A stretch of DNA of 64,000 bases from Nelumbo lutea (GCA_022828595.1 JAKGHH010000004.1:85154270-85218269); one strand, 5' to 3'. Positions 33,526 to 44,564 are shown, numbered from the stretch's first letter. The notes: a model not told the origin generated them from the sequence alone. Program-made: numbers and translations.

Positions 33526-34228
33526 ATGTCATTAATGAAGTTTGATATTGAGAAGTCCGATGGTAGCATCAATTTCAGTATTTGGCAAGTCAAGATATGT
33601 GCCATTTTGGCATAAGATGGACTGCACAAAACTCTGAATGGGAAGTAGAAGAAGCCTGCAACTATGAGTGATGAAGAATGAAAGGAGTTAGACTTTAAAG
33701 CCCTAATCACGATTCAACTATTGCTATCAAATGAAGTTTTGTGAGAAATTGTTCATGAGAATACTATTACGGGTTTATGGCAGAAGTTGGAGTCTCTATA
33801 CATGTCAAAATCCCTTGCCAATAAGTTCTATTTGAAGCAACAACTATTCTTGTTTCGTATGGCTAAAGGTCCACCTATCAAATCTCATATTGATGAATTT
33901 AACTTCATTGTCATGGATTTGCAAAATATTAATGTTAATATTGAAAATGAAGACCAACCTTTTTTGTTACTTTGTTCCTTACCATCTTCACATAAGTCTT
34001 TCAGAAACACTATTACTATTAATATAGAGGATATTAAAGCATCATTACTTTCTAAAGAGGTGATTGATAAATGTCTAACTACAAATAGGAGTAATAGCCA
34101 AGACTCTAAGCCGCTTGGAAGAGGGAGGCCTAAGGATAATGGCTCAAATAGTAAACCGAAGTCTAAATCAAAATCTAGACATAAGAACTTAACCTACAAC
34201 TATTGTTACAAGAAAAAAACACATTAAG
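33526..34228 (+). pseudogene. copia gag
   Basis: Reading starts at an ATG near 33526 and is interrupted by several in-frame stops between 33610 and 33750. The longest piece, 33787-34227, carries the capsid-like helical region (LFRMAKGPPIKSHIDEFNFI) and a basic C-terminus that runs into the missing zinc knuckle (NYCYKKKTH). Confidence 0.75.
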
Positions 34229-35400
34229 TCAAAATGTTATAAGTTGAAAAACAAATGTCATAATGAAGAAAAGAAAACAAATAACTATACATAAAGTGGT
34301 TGAAGATGAGAATGTTGATATTCTCTTAGTGACAGATGACTAAACCAAATCCAAGGATGAATGGATTCTGGAATATTCAGGTTGTTCCTACCATATGTGT
34401 CCCAATAGGGACTGGTTGTCCACATATGAATCTTTTAATGGTGGAGTTGTATTGATGAATAATAATTCTTCTTATAAAACTATAGGGAAAGGGAACAATC
34501 CAAATTATAATGCATGATGATGTTGTGAGAACATTGACGAATGTACAACATGTACTAGACTTTAAGAATAATCTCATCTCTCTTAGCACTCTAGATGCTA
34601 ATAAGTGTAAGTATTCAGCTTAAGGTGGAGTTTTGAAAGTCAGAAAGGGTTCTTTTGTTGTGATAAAAGGCATGAGAATAGGAAGTCTGTATGTATTACA
34701 GGGTATTAATATCACAAGTTCAATTGCAATTTCTACACCATTCCTATTTGAGTTTGATAGCACCAAGTTATGGCACATGAGACTAGAACATATGAGTGAA
34801 AGAGGACAAACTATATTTGATCAGGAGAAGTCTTCTTTGTGGCTAAAGTACCGGAAAGCTGTTGACTTTTGTGAACATTGTGTTTTTGGGAAATAGAAAA
34901 AACCAACTTCAGTACAACCATTCACAAGATGAAGGGCACTTTGCATTATGTTCACTTAGGCCTATAGGACCTTTATAAGTTACACTAAAAGGTGGTGTTT
35001 GATATCTCCTTACCATCATCAAGGACATCAAGGACTATTTCGCGAAAGTATGGGTTTATTTTCTTAAGCATAAGAATGATGTATTTATGACTTTAAAATA
35101 ACAAAAAACATTGCTTGAAAAGCAAACGGGTCAAGCAGTTGACAACATATAATTGTTTAGATATTTGTAAAATGAATTTAACAAGTTTTGCAAAATTGAA
35201 CGCATTGTATTGTTGTTAAAATACTACAACAGAATAGAGTTGCAAAACATATAAACAAAACTCCAATAGAGAGAGTAAGGTGTATGTTGTCAAATGCTGG
35301 TTTTTCTAAGGATTTTTTGGCATAAGCATCTATCGATCTTGCCATTGAATGTAAGACTCCAAAAGAGGTATAATTTGGCAACCTTCATGATTATTCAAAT

Positions 35401-36590
35401 TTGCAAATATTTGGTTGTATAGCTTATGCGCATATTAATGAAGGCAAGATTGAGCCTAAGGCCACAAAGTATATATTTCTTGGTTATATTTCAAGTGTGA
35501 AATTGTACAAGTTGTGGTGTCCTAATCCCAAATCACCAAAATTCACAATTAGCATAGATATTACTTTTGATGAATCTACTATGCTTCACCTGAAGAAGGA
35601 GTCTCCCATTTCCTATGAAGCATATAAAACACAAAGTTCAAGAAAGAAGGTGGAAACAGAAGTTAGAAGTTCTTCCTCACCTCAGATTACATCAGTCCAG
35701 GTATCCATTTCTATTAAGATAGAAGAATGTGTACAAGAAGAAGAAGATGAGGAGCAATATTCTATTGTTAATGGTTGAACAAGGAGAGAAGTTAGACCAC
35801 CTCAAAGATATAACTATTTTGATATGGTTGCCTATGCATTGTCAGTTGTAGAAAATGTTGATATTGGTTAACTTAATACTTATGTAGAAGCTATCTCATC
35901 TCTTGATTCTATTAAGTGGTTGACAACTATGCATGAAAAGATTGAATCCTAGCATAAGAATCAGACTTGGGAATTTGTGAGACCATCTAAAGGAAAGAAT
36001 ATTGTTGGATGCAAATGAGTTTTTAAAAGGAAAGAAGGTACTCCATGTATGAGGATGCTAGATATAAAACACGATTGGTTGCTAAAGGCTAGTCATGAAC
36101 AATGTGTTGATTTTAATGATGTTTTCACACCAATTGCTAGACATATCTCTATTCATGTTTTTATTACTTTTGTTGCCATTCATAATTTAGAATTAAAACT
36201 GTTAGATGATAAAATCGCTTTCTTGCATGAAGAAGTTGATGAACAGATTTATATGCATTAACCCGAGGGTTTCGTTATTAAATGGAAAGAAGACCATGTT
36301 TGCTTGTTAAAGAAATCTCCATATAGCTTAAAACATTCTCGTAGGCAATGGTATAAAAGATTTCACTCTTTTATAGTAGCTCTTGGGTATTCTAGATGCA
36401 AGTATGACAGTTGTTTTTATTTTAGAAACTTAAAGATAATTCTTTTGTTTATATACTTGATGCTTTATGTTAATGATATGCTTATTGCAACAAGAGAAAT
36501 ACCTGAACTGGTTGAAAACACAGTTGAGTGGTGAGTTTGAATGAAAGATTTGGATGCAGCAAAGAAAATTCTTGGCATAGAGATACGGAG
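35401..36590 (+). pseudogene. copia integrase C-terminus and RT
   Basis: 35401-35778 carries the integrase GKF-like end (FGCIAYAHIN, ATKYIFLGYIS). RT follows in pieces (35930-36590) with the AFLHEEVDEQIYM, SPYSLKHSRRQWYKRF and YVNDMLIAT motifs; the first catalytic Asp of YVDD is replaced by Asn. Confidence 0.75.
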
Positions 36591-36659
36591 GTCCCATCAC
36601 CTCCATTTCCTTGATTGATGGTGGCAACTCCATTTCCAACCCAAGTGATCCATTTCCCA

Positions 36660-36955
36660 TAGAAAGAAAAAGTTTTTAAATTATTGTTTCATTTCACTTA
36701 CATGAATGTCTCTCTTCATCTTAAAATATAAAAATTATCTACTCAATCCTTTATTCGATAAATCAAAAAAAACCAAAGGAAATCATAAATCTATATCTAT
36801 AATTAGAAAGAAATTTCCACCATTTGGTTTGAATATTGAATCCAGCCCAAAAATGCAATGATCTATTAGAGATGAGGACTTAGTTAGAAAATTAATCGAA
36901 TCATAAATCAATCAAATTATAAATAAGAAAAGTATAATTTGAGGATTTAAAAATG
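36660..36955. repeat. dispersed repeat shared with 56755-57055
   Basis: The stretch with AATGTCTCTCTTCATCTTAA, TATTGAATCCAGCC and ATAATTTGAGGATTTAAAAA occurs in the same order and orientation at 56755-57055. It follows the truncated copia at once; the nature of the element is unknown. Confidence 0.75.
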
Positions 36956-36959
36956 GTTT

Positions 36960-37160
36960 CCTTTGTGGTTTTTATTGTAATAAAAAGAGAGAATTCATTA
37001 AAAGCATAAAGGAAAAAATACAACTAAAAACAAAGAAACAAAACAAAACAACATCAACAAACACACACACAAAGAGAAATAGACCAGGCACTAAGAGAAA
37101 CAACATCGGCAGCCAAAACACCCTCCACCCAGTAAGGACCCACACCCACCCATTCAATGG
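36960..37160 (-). mobile_element. LINE 3' end fragment
   Basis: On the minus strand a CTTTTAATGAATTCTC stretch is followed by TTTTTATTACAATAAAA, the characteristic tail also seen at 32945-33010. The open frame here (36972-37157) is low complexity, not a gene. Confidence 0.5.
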
Positions 37161-37229
37161 TTTCTATTGAAACACCCGAAATAAAGGTGTTTAGACACTA
37201 AAGATTACACAGAAGAAATAGCTGATCAG

Positions 37230-38201
37230 CTAGCTATTGAGAAATGAAGCCAAGCGCTTGATCATGAGTCCAGCATTCTCGGTGTAAGGATCGAAGATAT
37301 GGTAGACATGGCCCTCTCCTTCCACCTCAAACAATTCCACCTCTCCTTCCCATCCGCTGTTTCTCACTGCACTATGATAAAGACGTCCTCGATAACACAG
37401 TGTATCTTTTCCGGCGACGCAAACCAGCAACCTAGAGCATCCAAGCTTGGACAATCTCGGAGCACCGGGAGCCATCGGATTGATCATGGGATCATCAACA
37501 CCGGCAGCCGAGGAAGGACAAGCGAATAACCAAACTCTATTTGCTAAAGAATTTGAAGTATGGTCCTCCATGGACTCAGACCCAATTGGCTTCGATCCCC
37601 AGAAGTAAGGATGAACCAAGAAAGCCCCCCGAACTCTTACGTTGTGAGGCAAGGACTGGGAACCAGCACGCATGGCTACGCTGTGGACGATGTTGCCTCC
37701 TGCACTGTCGCCACCCAAAAAGATTCGGTCGAAGTCGGCGTAGTCAGTCAACCACGGCTCGTAGTTGGCACCTCGCCCCACAGAATGGGATGAAACCCAC
37801 TCGAGTGCCGCCCAGCAATCCTCGTAAGCAGCAGGCAGTAAGTGCTCCGGGGCTCTCCTGTATTCGACAGACACGGCAACAACATTGGCTTTGTTCACTA
37901 AGATATTGAGATAACGATGAAAAAGGAAAGAGAAGGCAGACTCGATGCAGAAGGCGCCACCGTGGAAATAAACGAGGACAGGGAGCTTTTGGCGATTGCA
38001 GGTGAGTTTGGGGAGAAAAAGTCGAGCAGAAACAGCAGATTCCGGTGAGATGAGTACGTCTTTGGATGAGACACCAGTCTGAGGGTCGTTCAAGGATGCG
38101 GGAACGAACTCTGAACCCTTAAGCCGCTCAACACGGCCATCTTCATAGACACGAAAATAAGGGAGGAGCTCGGCAGAAACCCGTTGCGCGCCTGAATCCA
38201 T
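37230..38201 (-). CDS. plant carboxylesterase (CXE / GID1-like alpha/beta hydrolase), intronless, 323 aa
   Basis: ATG at 38201 gives 323 aa, the usual length of this family and the usual opening (a short lead, then FRVYEDGRVERL at 16-27). An upstream in-frame ATG at 38282 would add 27 residues without family similarity. Visible features: oxyanion-hole motif HGGAF at 80-84, nucleophile elbow GGDSAGG at 163-169 with Ser166, probable Asp266 (VAGKDTL) and His298 (GHVYHI) completing the triad, and YRRAPEH at 114-120. It has no signal peptide and is probably cytosolic. Family members hydrolyse carboxyl esters of small metabolites; the substrate here is unknown. Its Ser nucleophile and the absence of the gibberellin-receptor N-terminal lid argue against GID1. 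A truncated duplicate lies at 46859-47437. Confidence 0.92.
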   Translation of the reverse strand: MDSGAQRVSAELLPYFRVYEDGRVERLKGSEFVPASLNDPQTGVSSKDVLISPESAVSARLFLPKLTCNRQKLPVLVYFHGGAFCIESAFSFLFHRYLNILVNKANVVAVSVEYRRAPEHLLPAAYEDCWAALEWVSSHSVGRGANYEPWLTDYADFDRIFLGGDSAGGNIVHSVAMRAGSQSLPHNVRVRGAFLVHPYFWGSKPIGSESMEDHTSNSLANRVWLFACPSSAAGVDDPMINPMAPGAPRLSKLGCSRLLVCVAGKDTLCYRGRLYHSAVRNSGWEGEVELFEVEGEGHVYHIFDPYTENAGLMIKRLASFLNS

Positions 38202-38282
38202 TGACAGGGTAAGGGAAAGGAAAGGGCCGGCGGGGAAGCTCCTTGGATAATTAAGCGATGACAATGGAGGTATCGGTGACAT

Positions 38283-39586
38283 TTGATCCCCTATCTACGT
38301 AGTTGTACGGTGGAGTCCTTACTATTTTTGTGTCGGTGACAAATTTCTTACTCACATTTTCTATCCACTCTCACAGCAACCACTTAAATGAGTAAGAGAG
38401 TAGGTAGACTTTACACCCCTGCCACCCACCCTCTCGACAACCACTTAAATGACTAACAGAGTAAATAGAAACTAGCAAGTGGCGCCCGATGAATATCGAA
38501 TTGCTGCAATTATAAAAAATTAAGAAGAAAAAAAGAAAGTTTAAAAACAAACAGGATTTTGCTTATAACAAAGAAACAGGATTTCGCTCATTTAAGACTG
38601 GTCAGTCCCGAATGCAGCCGTGCAAAAATTGGATTGTATCTTGGGAGATCCCTTGGACTGATATCAGTCCCCAAACTAAAAACTAAGCTGACATGCTGTT
38701 GCTATGCTGATATGGCATTTAATTTCCATATCTTTCTACCCCCTCGACTCTAACAAATCAATTAATAATGCCAATAACTTTAATAAAACTAATTTCCATA
38801 TCTATCTACCCCTTCAACTCTAACAAATCAATTAATAATGCCAATGACTTTAATAACACTAATTTACTAATTATAATCAGTAATAATCGGTAATTATAAT
38901 AAATTAATCTAAAGTATTTCAGGTAAATTAATATTAAATTTTAAATATGAACATTTAATTGGTAAGTATTTAGCTAATTAATAATCCATGTTTTCTATAT
39001 TTTTGGACATTTTCTACAAATTTATGATAACTTTAATAAAAGTCAAACATTATTTTTGCTGATATTTATTAAGTACTTAAGTATTTATTAAGTATTAATT
39101 TTGGTAAAGGTCAAACGTTTTTTCTAAATATTTATTAAGTATTTAATTATTAATAGTATATGTTTTGGTAAATATATAATAATTTTTTATATTTATTATA
39201 TGATAGGTTATTGGTAAAACTGGGTTTGGTTGAATATAAAACATAACCGGAATTGATATAATTAATAAATATTAAATATTAATTAAATTATCAATATTTA
39301 TTAATTGTAAAACAATAATTACTAAAACCGGGTTGGATGGGCAACCGAATTAATAGCACAATCGAACCGGGTTCGGTTAAAAAATAAAACTCAAATCGAA
39401 ACACTAACTAAAATAACCCAACATTAGAAAGCAACCCGATCTGAAGACAATATGCTATGTTGAGGGGGAGAGATAGGGAGAAATGGAGAGAAAGCCAGAC
39501 CTAGACAAGAAAAGATTCTAGGGAAGCTCTCAGCGGTGTTGTGCGTGTAAATACAAGAAGATGAGATTGGGACATGCATATGGAAG
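38283..39586. other. upstream region of the carboxylesterase and AT-rich spacer
   Basis: No gene. 38880-39340 is very AT-rich; 39340-39420 contains 'accgggttcggtt'-type degenerate repeat. No TATA box could be assigned to the esterase with confidence. Confidence 0.4.
38721..38860. repeat. 70-bp tandem duplication
   Basis: AATTTCCATATCT at 38721 recurs at 38791; the two 70-bp units differ at a few positions and include CTAACAAATCAATTAATAAT. Confidence 0.9.
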
Positions 39587-40566
39587 TGATGAATCGATTT
39601 TTGGGTGATGGCCAATTTTTTGTGCTAAGTGACTCATCATTTGATTTGCATTCAAGTGGCCGATGACTCAGGCCGAAATGGAGAACTTTGTCTGCTGAGC
39701 TGAGTCGAACTAGGCAGGCTAAGTGGCGAGCTGACTATAGTGCCGAGTTGCCTATGAAGTGTCGGGCTGGCCAAGTGGCAAGTTGCCTGTGAGGTGCCGG
39801 GCTATGCAGGTGCCGAGCTACCTGTGAGGTGCCGGGCTGAGTAGGTGGTGAGCTGCCTGTGAGGTGCTGGGCTGATCAGGTGCCGAGCTGCCTGTGAGGT
39901 GCCGAATTGACCAGGTGCCGAGCTGCCTATGAGGTGTCGGGCTGACCAGGTGCCGAGCTGGATTGATGAGCTTCGTTGCTCTTTAGAGACCTACAAAGAA
40001 CCAAATGTCAGAGGACCCGGGGTGACTAACCCGACGAGGTCGCTCCGATGCTTAAGTCAGTACTCTCATAGTAGACTGCGAGCTAAAAATCACAAAGTAT
40101 AAGAGCTAGAATTTGCTTAGTTGCTCACTTGCTTTTTTGCCTATTTTCCATTGGGGTTGGTGCCTTTATATAGGCATTGTTTGGGGTGGGCTTCACGCAC
40201 CATATCTGATATTTCTGCAAGATCGTCTAAGTGGTTCGAGATTCCTATAGGTAACTGCCATGCACGTTGACCACCCTCCGGATCATTCAGCATGTGGGCC
40301 AACTTCCAAAGGCCGTGGGAGTCTTAGGATATGCATGCCGAAATTGTCGGTGAGCACATCTCACAGGTCGCCAGGTTGGCACCTGGGCCAGGCCGCTAGG
40401 TCGCGCCTGGGCTAGGCCGCCAAGTCGCGCCTGTGCCAGGTCGCCAGGGTGGGACACCAACAACTTGGGTAAGGCAAGTTGTTGCCAAAGTGGTTCCGGG
40501 TGTCACCTAGTTGTTATGAGGTGCCATGTTCCACAAGGTCACTAGAGGGAAAAATTTCCCTCATCA
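39587..40566 (-). mobile_element. LTR, gypsy-like family C, 980 bp, with adjoining polypurine tract
   Basis: On the minus strand it starts TGATGAGGG and ends ATTCATCA. It includes a TATA box (plus TTTATATA, 40165-40172) and the box ACTTAAGCATCGGAGCGACC (minus, about 40042-40061). The sequence just outside its 5' end, minus GTAGGGGGCAAA, is a polypurine tract, so this is a 3' LTR of a minus-oriented element. Same family as the plus-oriented LTR 42237-43352; the two are long inverted copies. Confidence 0.85.
39741..39960. repeat. 35-bp minisatellite in LTR U5
   Basis: About six units of GTGAGGTGCCGGGCTGACCA followed by GGTGCCGAGCTGCCT. The same unit, inverted, fills 42964-43210 of the other family C LTR. 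Confidence 0.9.
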
Positions 40567-41529
40567 TTTGCCCCCTACTCCCGAGCTGAAAGTAACTCGG
40601 TGAAGGGAGTAAATTTATCCTTTTGGCCTGGAATGAATAATTTGATGAACTTGTAAGCATCGATTCAATTCCTTAGGCTCTGGGAGCGACTCACAGTTTG
40701 CTCCTTGATTTTGCCCATGCCAAAGAGGCGACTAGGTCTTATGTGGTGAGGAGGTCTTCGCTAGTTCGAAATTTTGGCCCTTAGTCTCTTGGAGCGACTC
40801 GTAGTCCACTCTCCTTACCCTTGATTTTGTCCATGCCGAAGAGGCAACTGGGTCTTATGTGCCCATGGTGAGAAGGTGACTGGTTATGTGGTGTCGAGGT
40901 CTTTTATTAGTTCGGCACTTTAGCCCTTAGGCTCTGGGAACGACTCGTAATCCACTCTCGATCTTTGATTTTGCCCATGCTGAAGAGGCGACTATGTCTT
41001 ATGTGGAGCCGAAGTCTTTTATCAGCTCGCCAGGTCAACGCCTGGGCTAGGCCGCCAAGCCACGCCTGTACCAAGTTGTCAGGTCGCACCTAGCTAGGCT
41101 GCGTTGCATCAACCTCGTTAGTGACGTCAGTTACCCACTCCTACAAGAAGCTACTAGGAGCTCAACTTACATGGGCAACACTACTGACTTTAGGTCACCA
41201 GCTTGCACGCAAGCCTTGGAAGGCTTGACTGATAGGGGCGTCCATGCAGTCTGTTGGCCGCCTACTCTCGCGAAAGCCACGAAGAGCTCATCTTTGTAGA
41301 GGGTACCTCACGAAGAGGACTGATGAGGCTTTATCTGAGTTGAAATAAAGTTGGTAGAACTACTTAGTCTATTGGCCATCAACTTCCTACATAGTCTTTG
41401 AGTTCATAAAAAATGGAAACTAAAAAGTGAGAGCTTTTAGTAGAAGTTAGCTTTCTGGAAGAAGAGGACTTAGCCTTTCAAAGGATGAGAACTTAGCTTT
41501 TTGTAGCGTTTCCCATAGACGACGCCAAT
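40567..41529 (-). mobile_element. non-coding interior between two LTRs
   Basis: 963 bp with no open gene. Three copies of a 100-145 bp unit (starting near 40677, 40785 and 40931, each with GGAGCGACTC-like and GCCGAAGAGGCGACT phrases) lie next to the polypurine tract. At the other end, minus ATTGGCGTCGTCTATGGGAA (41510-41529) is the primer-site-like motif found beside LTRs of this kind. It looks like the shrunken interior of a non-autonomous element. Confidence 0.65.
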
Positions 41530-42229
41530 TGATTTAGTGCGATTTGGCTGCTCCCAACTGGAGGTGACCTGGCTTCGAGACGAACGACGGACTAAACCTG
41601 CAAGGATATCAGAGAACCCCAGGATGCTAACCCGGTGAGGTTGCTCCGATGCTTAAGTCAGTAGGCTAGTAGTGAGCTAAAATTGCTTGAAAATGAGAGA
41701 GCTTGAGAGCAGGAAATCATGCATACCTTGCATCCTTGGAGGGTGGAGCCTTTATATAATGAAGTCATCACGGGTTTCGCGGAGTAGTTCCGGAATCGTC
41801 GTCAAGATGAGATCTATTTCCGCGATAATGGGAGATAGTGCTGCTAACTGATAAGGTTTATCGAGTCTGTCCAAATCGGTCAGGGGAGATAACGCTGGCT
41901 GTTACGCGACGTGATCCCGTGAAGTTCAAGAACCGTCTGAGGGATTTCCGGGATCCTCATAGTGGCACGTCGATATCCCCGAGCTTATGCCTTTAAGTCC
42001 CGAATTGGGCTGTGTGTCGAAGTGCCTTGGCATTGAAGTGTTCTTGTTGCGATCTGGTACCGAGGTGATCTCATTTCGGGGTGACCCTGTCTCGAGGTCA
42101 CTTTAGCCCAGGTAGATGGGTAACCAAGACTGTTACGCTACAGGCTGATTATGCTGAGTTGTCATCTATTAGCCAGGTCGTGTCCACGTGTCCCCCTGTT
42201 ATGAGGTCGGGCCAAATCAGCCTTCATCA
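41530..42229 (-). mobile_element. LTR, gypsy-like family D, 700 bp
   Basis: On the minus strand it starts TGATGAAGGCTGATTTGG and ends CACTAAATCA, next to the primer-site motif. It contains a TATA box (plus TTTATATA, 41751-41758) and the ACTTAAGCATCGGAGC box (about 41640-41655). It is clearly a different family from 39587-40566, so the two do not form an ordinary pair. Confidence 0.8.
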
Positions 42230-42236
42230 ATTAAAA

Positions 42237-43352
42237 TGATGAGGGTGGATTTTTCCCTCCAATGACATTGTGGCACATGGCACCTCATAACAACTAGGTG
42301 ACACCCGGAACCACTTTGGCAAGAACTTGCCTTAGCCAAGTTGATGTTGTCCCACCTGGCGGCCAGGCACAGGCGTGGCCTAGCATAGGCGCGACCTGGC
42401 GACCTGGCGGCCTGAAACTAGCACAAGCTGCCAGCCTAGCACAGGCACGAATTGGTAGCCTCGCATTGGCGCGACCTGGCGGCCTGCCCCAGGCACGAGC
42501 TGGTGGCTTGGCCTAGGCGCGACTTGGCAGCCTGGCCCAGGCGCCGATCTGGCAACCTGCAAGACATGCTCACCGACAAATTCAGCATGCATATCCTAAC
42601 ACTCCCACGATCTTTGGAAGTTAGCCCACATGCCGAACGATCCGGAAGGTGGTCAACGTGCATGGCGGTTACCTCCAGGAATCTCGAACCACTTAGACGA
42701 CCTTGCAGAAATCTCGGATATGGTGTGTGAAGCCCACGCCAAACAATGCCTATATAAAGGCACCAACCTCAATGACAAGTAGGCAAAAACGCAAGTGAGC
42801 AACTAAGCAAATTCTAGCTCTCATACTTTGTGATTTTTAGCTCACAGTCTACTATGAGAGTATTGACTTAAGCATCGGAGCGACCTCGCCGAGTTATCCA
42901 CCCCGGGTCCTCTGACATTTGGTTCCTTGCAGGTCTCTAAAGAGCAACGAATCTCATCAATCCAGCTCGGCACCTGGTCAGCCCGGCACCTCACAGGCAG
43001 CTCGGCACCTGGTCAGCCCGACACCTAGTCAGCTTAGCACCTCACAAGCAGGTCGACACCTAGTCAGCCTAGCACCTCACAGGCAGCTCGCCATCTGCTT
43101 AGCCCGACACCTCACAGGCCATTCAACACCTGGTCAGCCCGGCACCTCACAGGCAACTCGCCACCTGGCTAGCCCGGCACCTCGTAGGCAGCTCGGCACT
43201 ATAGTCAGCTCACTACCTAGCCTGGCCAGCTCGACTCAACTCGGCAAACAAAGTTCTCCATTTCGGCTTGAGTCATCGGCCACTTGGAAGCAAATCAAAT
43301 GACGAGGTACTTAGCACAAAAAATTGACCATCACTCAAAAATCAATTCATCA
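42237..43352 (+). mobile_element. LTR, gypsy-like family C, 1116 bp, 5' LTR type
   Basis: Starts TGATGAGGGTGG, TATA box TATATAAA at 42751-42758, shared box GACTTAAGCATCGGAGCGAC near 42865-42884, ends AATTCATCA. It is followed at once by ATTAACGTTGTCTATGGGAA (43353-43372), a variant of the primer-site motif seen at 41510-41529. The interior is lost after about 43430. It lies 7 bp from the minus-oriented LTR 41530-42229, head-to-head. Confidence 0.85.
42964..43210. repeat. 35-bp minisatellite in LTR U5
   Basis: Roughly seven units of CAGCTCGGCACCTGGTCAGC plus CCGGCACCTCACAGG; the inverted counterpart of 39741-39960 with a different copy number. Confidence 0.88.
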
Positions 43353-43522
43353 ATTAACGTTGTCTATGGGAAGAGCCATGCTTATGGAAGAGACACAAGA
43401 GAGATGAGAGGCAAAATGTTAGCATTTATAGGCACAGTTGAACACGATAAGAAAAGATGTTATTTTGTGGTCTAAAGGAACTATAGAAAACATAGGACTA
43501 AAAAAGAACACTTCCCACTGCC

Positions 43523-44323
43523 CATTAGCAGAACTTGATCTGAGTCGCCTATTGAGATCAATGGATTTAAAAGGCGAGGATGCATCAAAAGATTTATCGC
43601 GTGACAGAACAATGGCAGCTGGAGCAAGGTCTACATGCTTTTCTCCATGAGAGAACAATAGTGAGAATGCTCTGTTCCTGTTGAAATTGTGGGATGATGT
43701 TGTCTCTAGTTTTGTGCTTTAAAGTCCAAAAGAAGAGAAAAAAAAAAGAATTTAAGGCATACAAAATTCACTTGAAGTCAGAATTTGAAGAAGCAAATAT
43801 AGACAGGAACTGGTTTACAGAGATTCCCAATTGAAGATCCCACCATGGAACCAGAAATTCCAACTTGTTATGTTTCTTCCTACATACTTGCCATTGTAGT
43901 AACCTCAAATTGCCTGGAATAGTCCGTCCACCTCCTGTAGTCTCAAAAAAGGCCGCCAAAGCAACTTATTTGTATGCCTCTAGATAGAGAGAGAATTGAA
44001 TTGAACTTGAGGAGAAAAACAAAAGAGTTTCCATAGATTATTACCTGAGCAAGGAAACCAATGATCGATCTGCCAAGCAAGAGGAGAAGCCGAATCGGCA
44101 AGTTAATAACAAATGGTAATCAGGAACCTTTCAGTTCTATCTCAAAAAAAAAAAAAAAAAACTGATTTTCCCATTTGTGAGCTATAGTATACAATTCAAG
44201 GTCTTACCCAAGGTGGTTGAGTTGCTTCCACAGAAGACTCGCGTAGATTTTTGGTTCCGTTGAAGGTTTTCCTTCATGATCGATTATAGGAAACAAATCA
44301 TCAAAATCACGAGCTTTTGAAAT
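43523..44323 (-). pseudogene. fragment of a plant HNH-motif protein gene with intact splice sites
   Basis: Four exon-like blocks on the minus strand: 44208-44323 (ARDFDDLFPIIDHEGKPSTE, then PKIYASLLWKQLNHLG), a 25-bp microexon 44045-44069 (IDHWFPCS), 43772-43934 (GGGRTIPGNLRLLQWQVC, KKHNKLEFLVPWWDLQLG) and about 43523-43660 (DLAPAAIVLSRDKSFDASSP). Each has AG/GT borders and the frame joins across the second and third. Together DH, GG, NL and the NKLEF lysine resemble an HNH/treble-clef nuclease fold. As I remember plant relatives, another exon sits between the first and second blocks, and a coiled-coil C-terminus follows; neither is found here. Hence a gene fragment. The function of the family is not known to me. 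Confidence 0.6.
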
Positions 44324-44564
44324 CTACAGAGAATGATATCCTACAATAGTCAATTATAAACATGTAAATAAATAGGAAAAAATGATTCGGAGTTTGTGTA
44401 TTGTGCACATGAACATGTAAATAAGAACATTTAACAGGGGATTTGATTCAATAATATATCAGCGGATTTCAGACAGCGAACCCAATTAATGGTGGGAAAG
44501 AATGGCATTGGCTCTAGAAGCAAAGCATGAAAGTTGAAGTGGATGTAGAAGTAATTGAAATTTG

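Larger units (their letters stand above)
33170..36590 (+). mobile_element. Ty1/copia retrotransposon, plus strand, 3'-truncated
   Basis: The 5' LTR ends near 33487 (its start, taken here as about 33170, is uncertain), directly followed by the initiator-Met primer site TGGTATCAGAGC (33491-33502). Gag runs from 33526, with FDIEKSDGSINFSIW, KLESLYMSKSLANKFYLKQQ and a KPKSKSKSRHK basic end. A protease-like WILEYSGCSYHMC is near 34362, an HX..CC integrase finger (LEHMSERG, CEHCVFGK) at 34780-34895, then integrase C-terminal and RT frames to the altered YVNDM near 36470 and AAKKILGIEI near 36570. The sequence stops there: RNase H and the 3' LTR are absent. Many stops; inactive. Confidence 0.85.

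Noticed and set aside
37299..37909. Plus-strand frames over the carboxylesterase
   Set aside because: They are antisense shadows of the intact minus-strand esterase.
42298..43302. Several open frames with Ala/Gly or Ser/Pro repeats
   Set aside because: They follow the LTR minisatellite; no start context or conserved domain.
39587..43352. The inverted LTRs as terminal repeats of one large DNA transposon
   Set aside because: Both carry LTR landmarks (TATA box, shared box, polypurine tract or primer-site motif), and no transposase lies between them.
43772..44069. HNH motif taken as a homing endonuclease or a defence nuclease
   Set aside because: It is carried by spliced exons of a conserved plant protein fragment, not by an intron-borne or mobile endonuclease gene.
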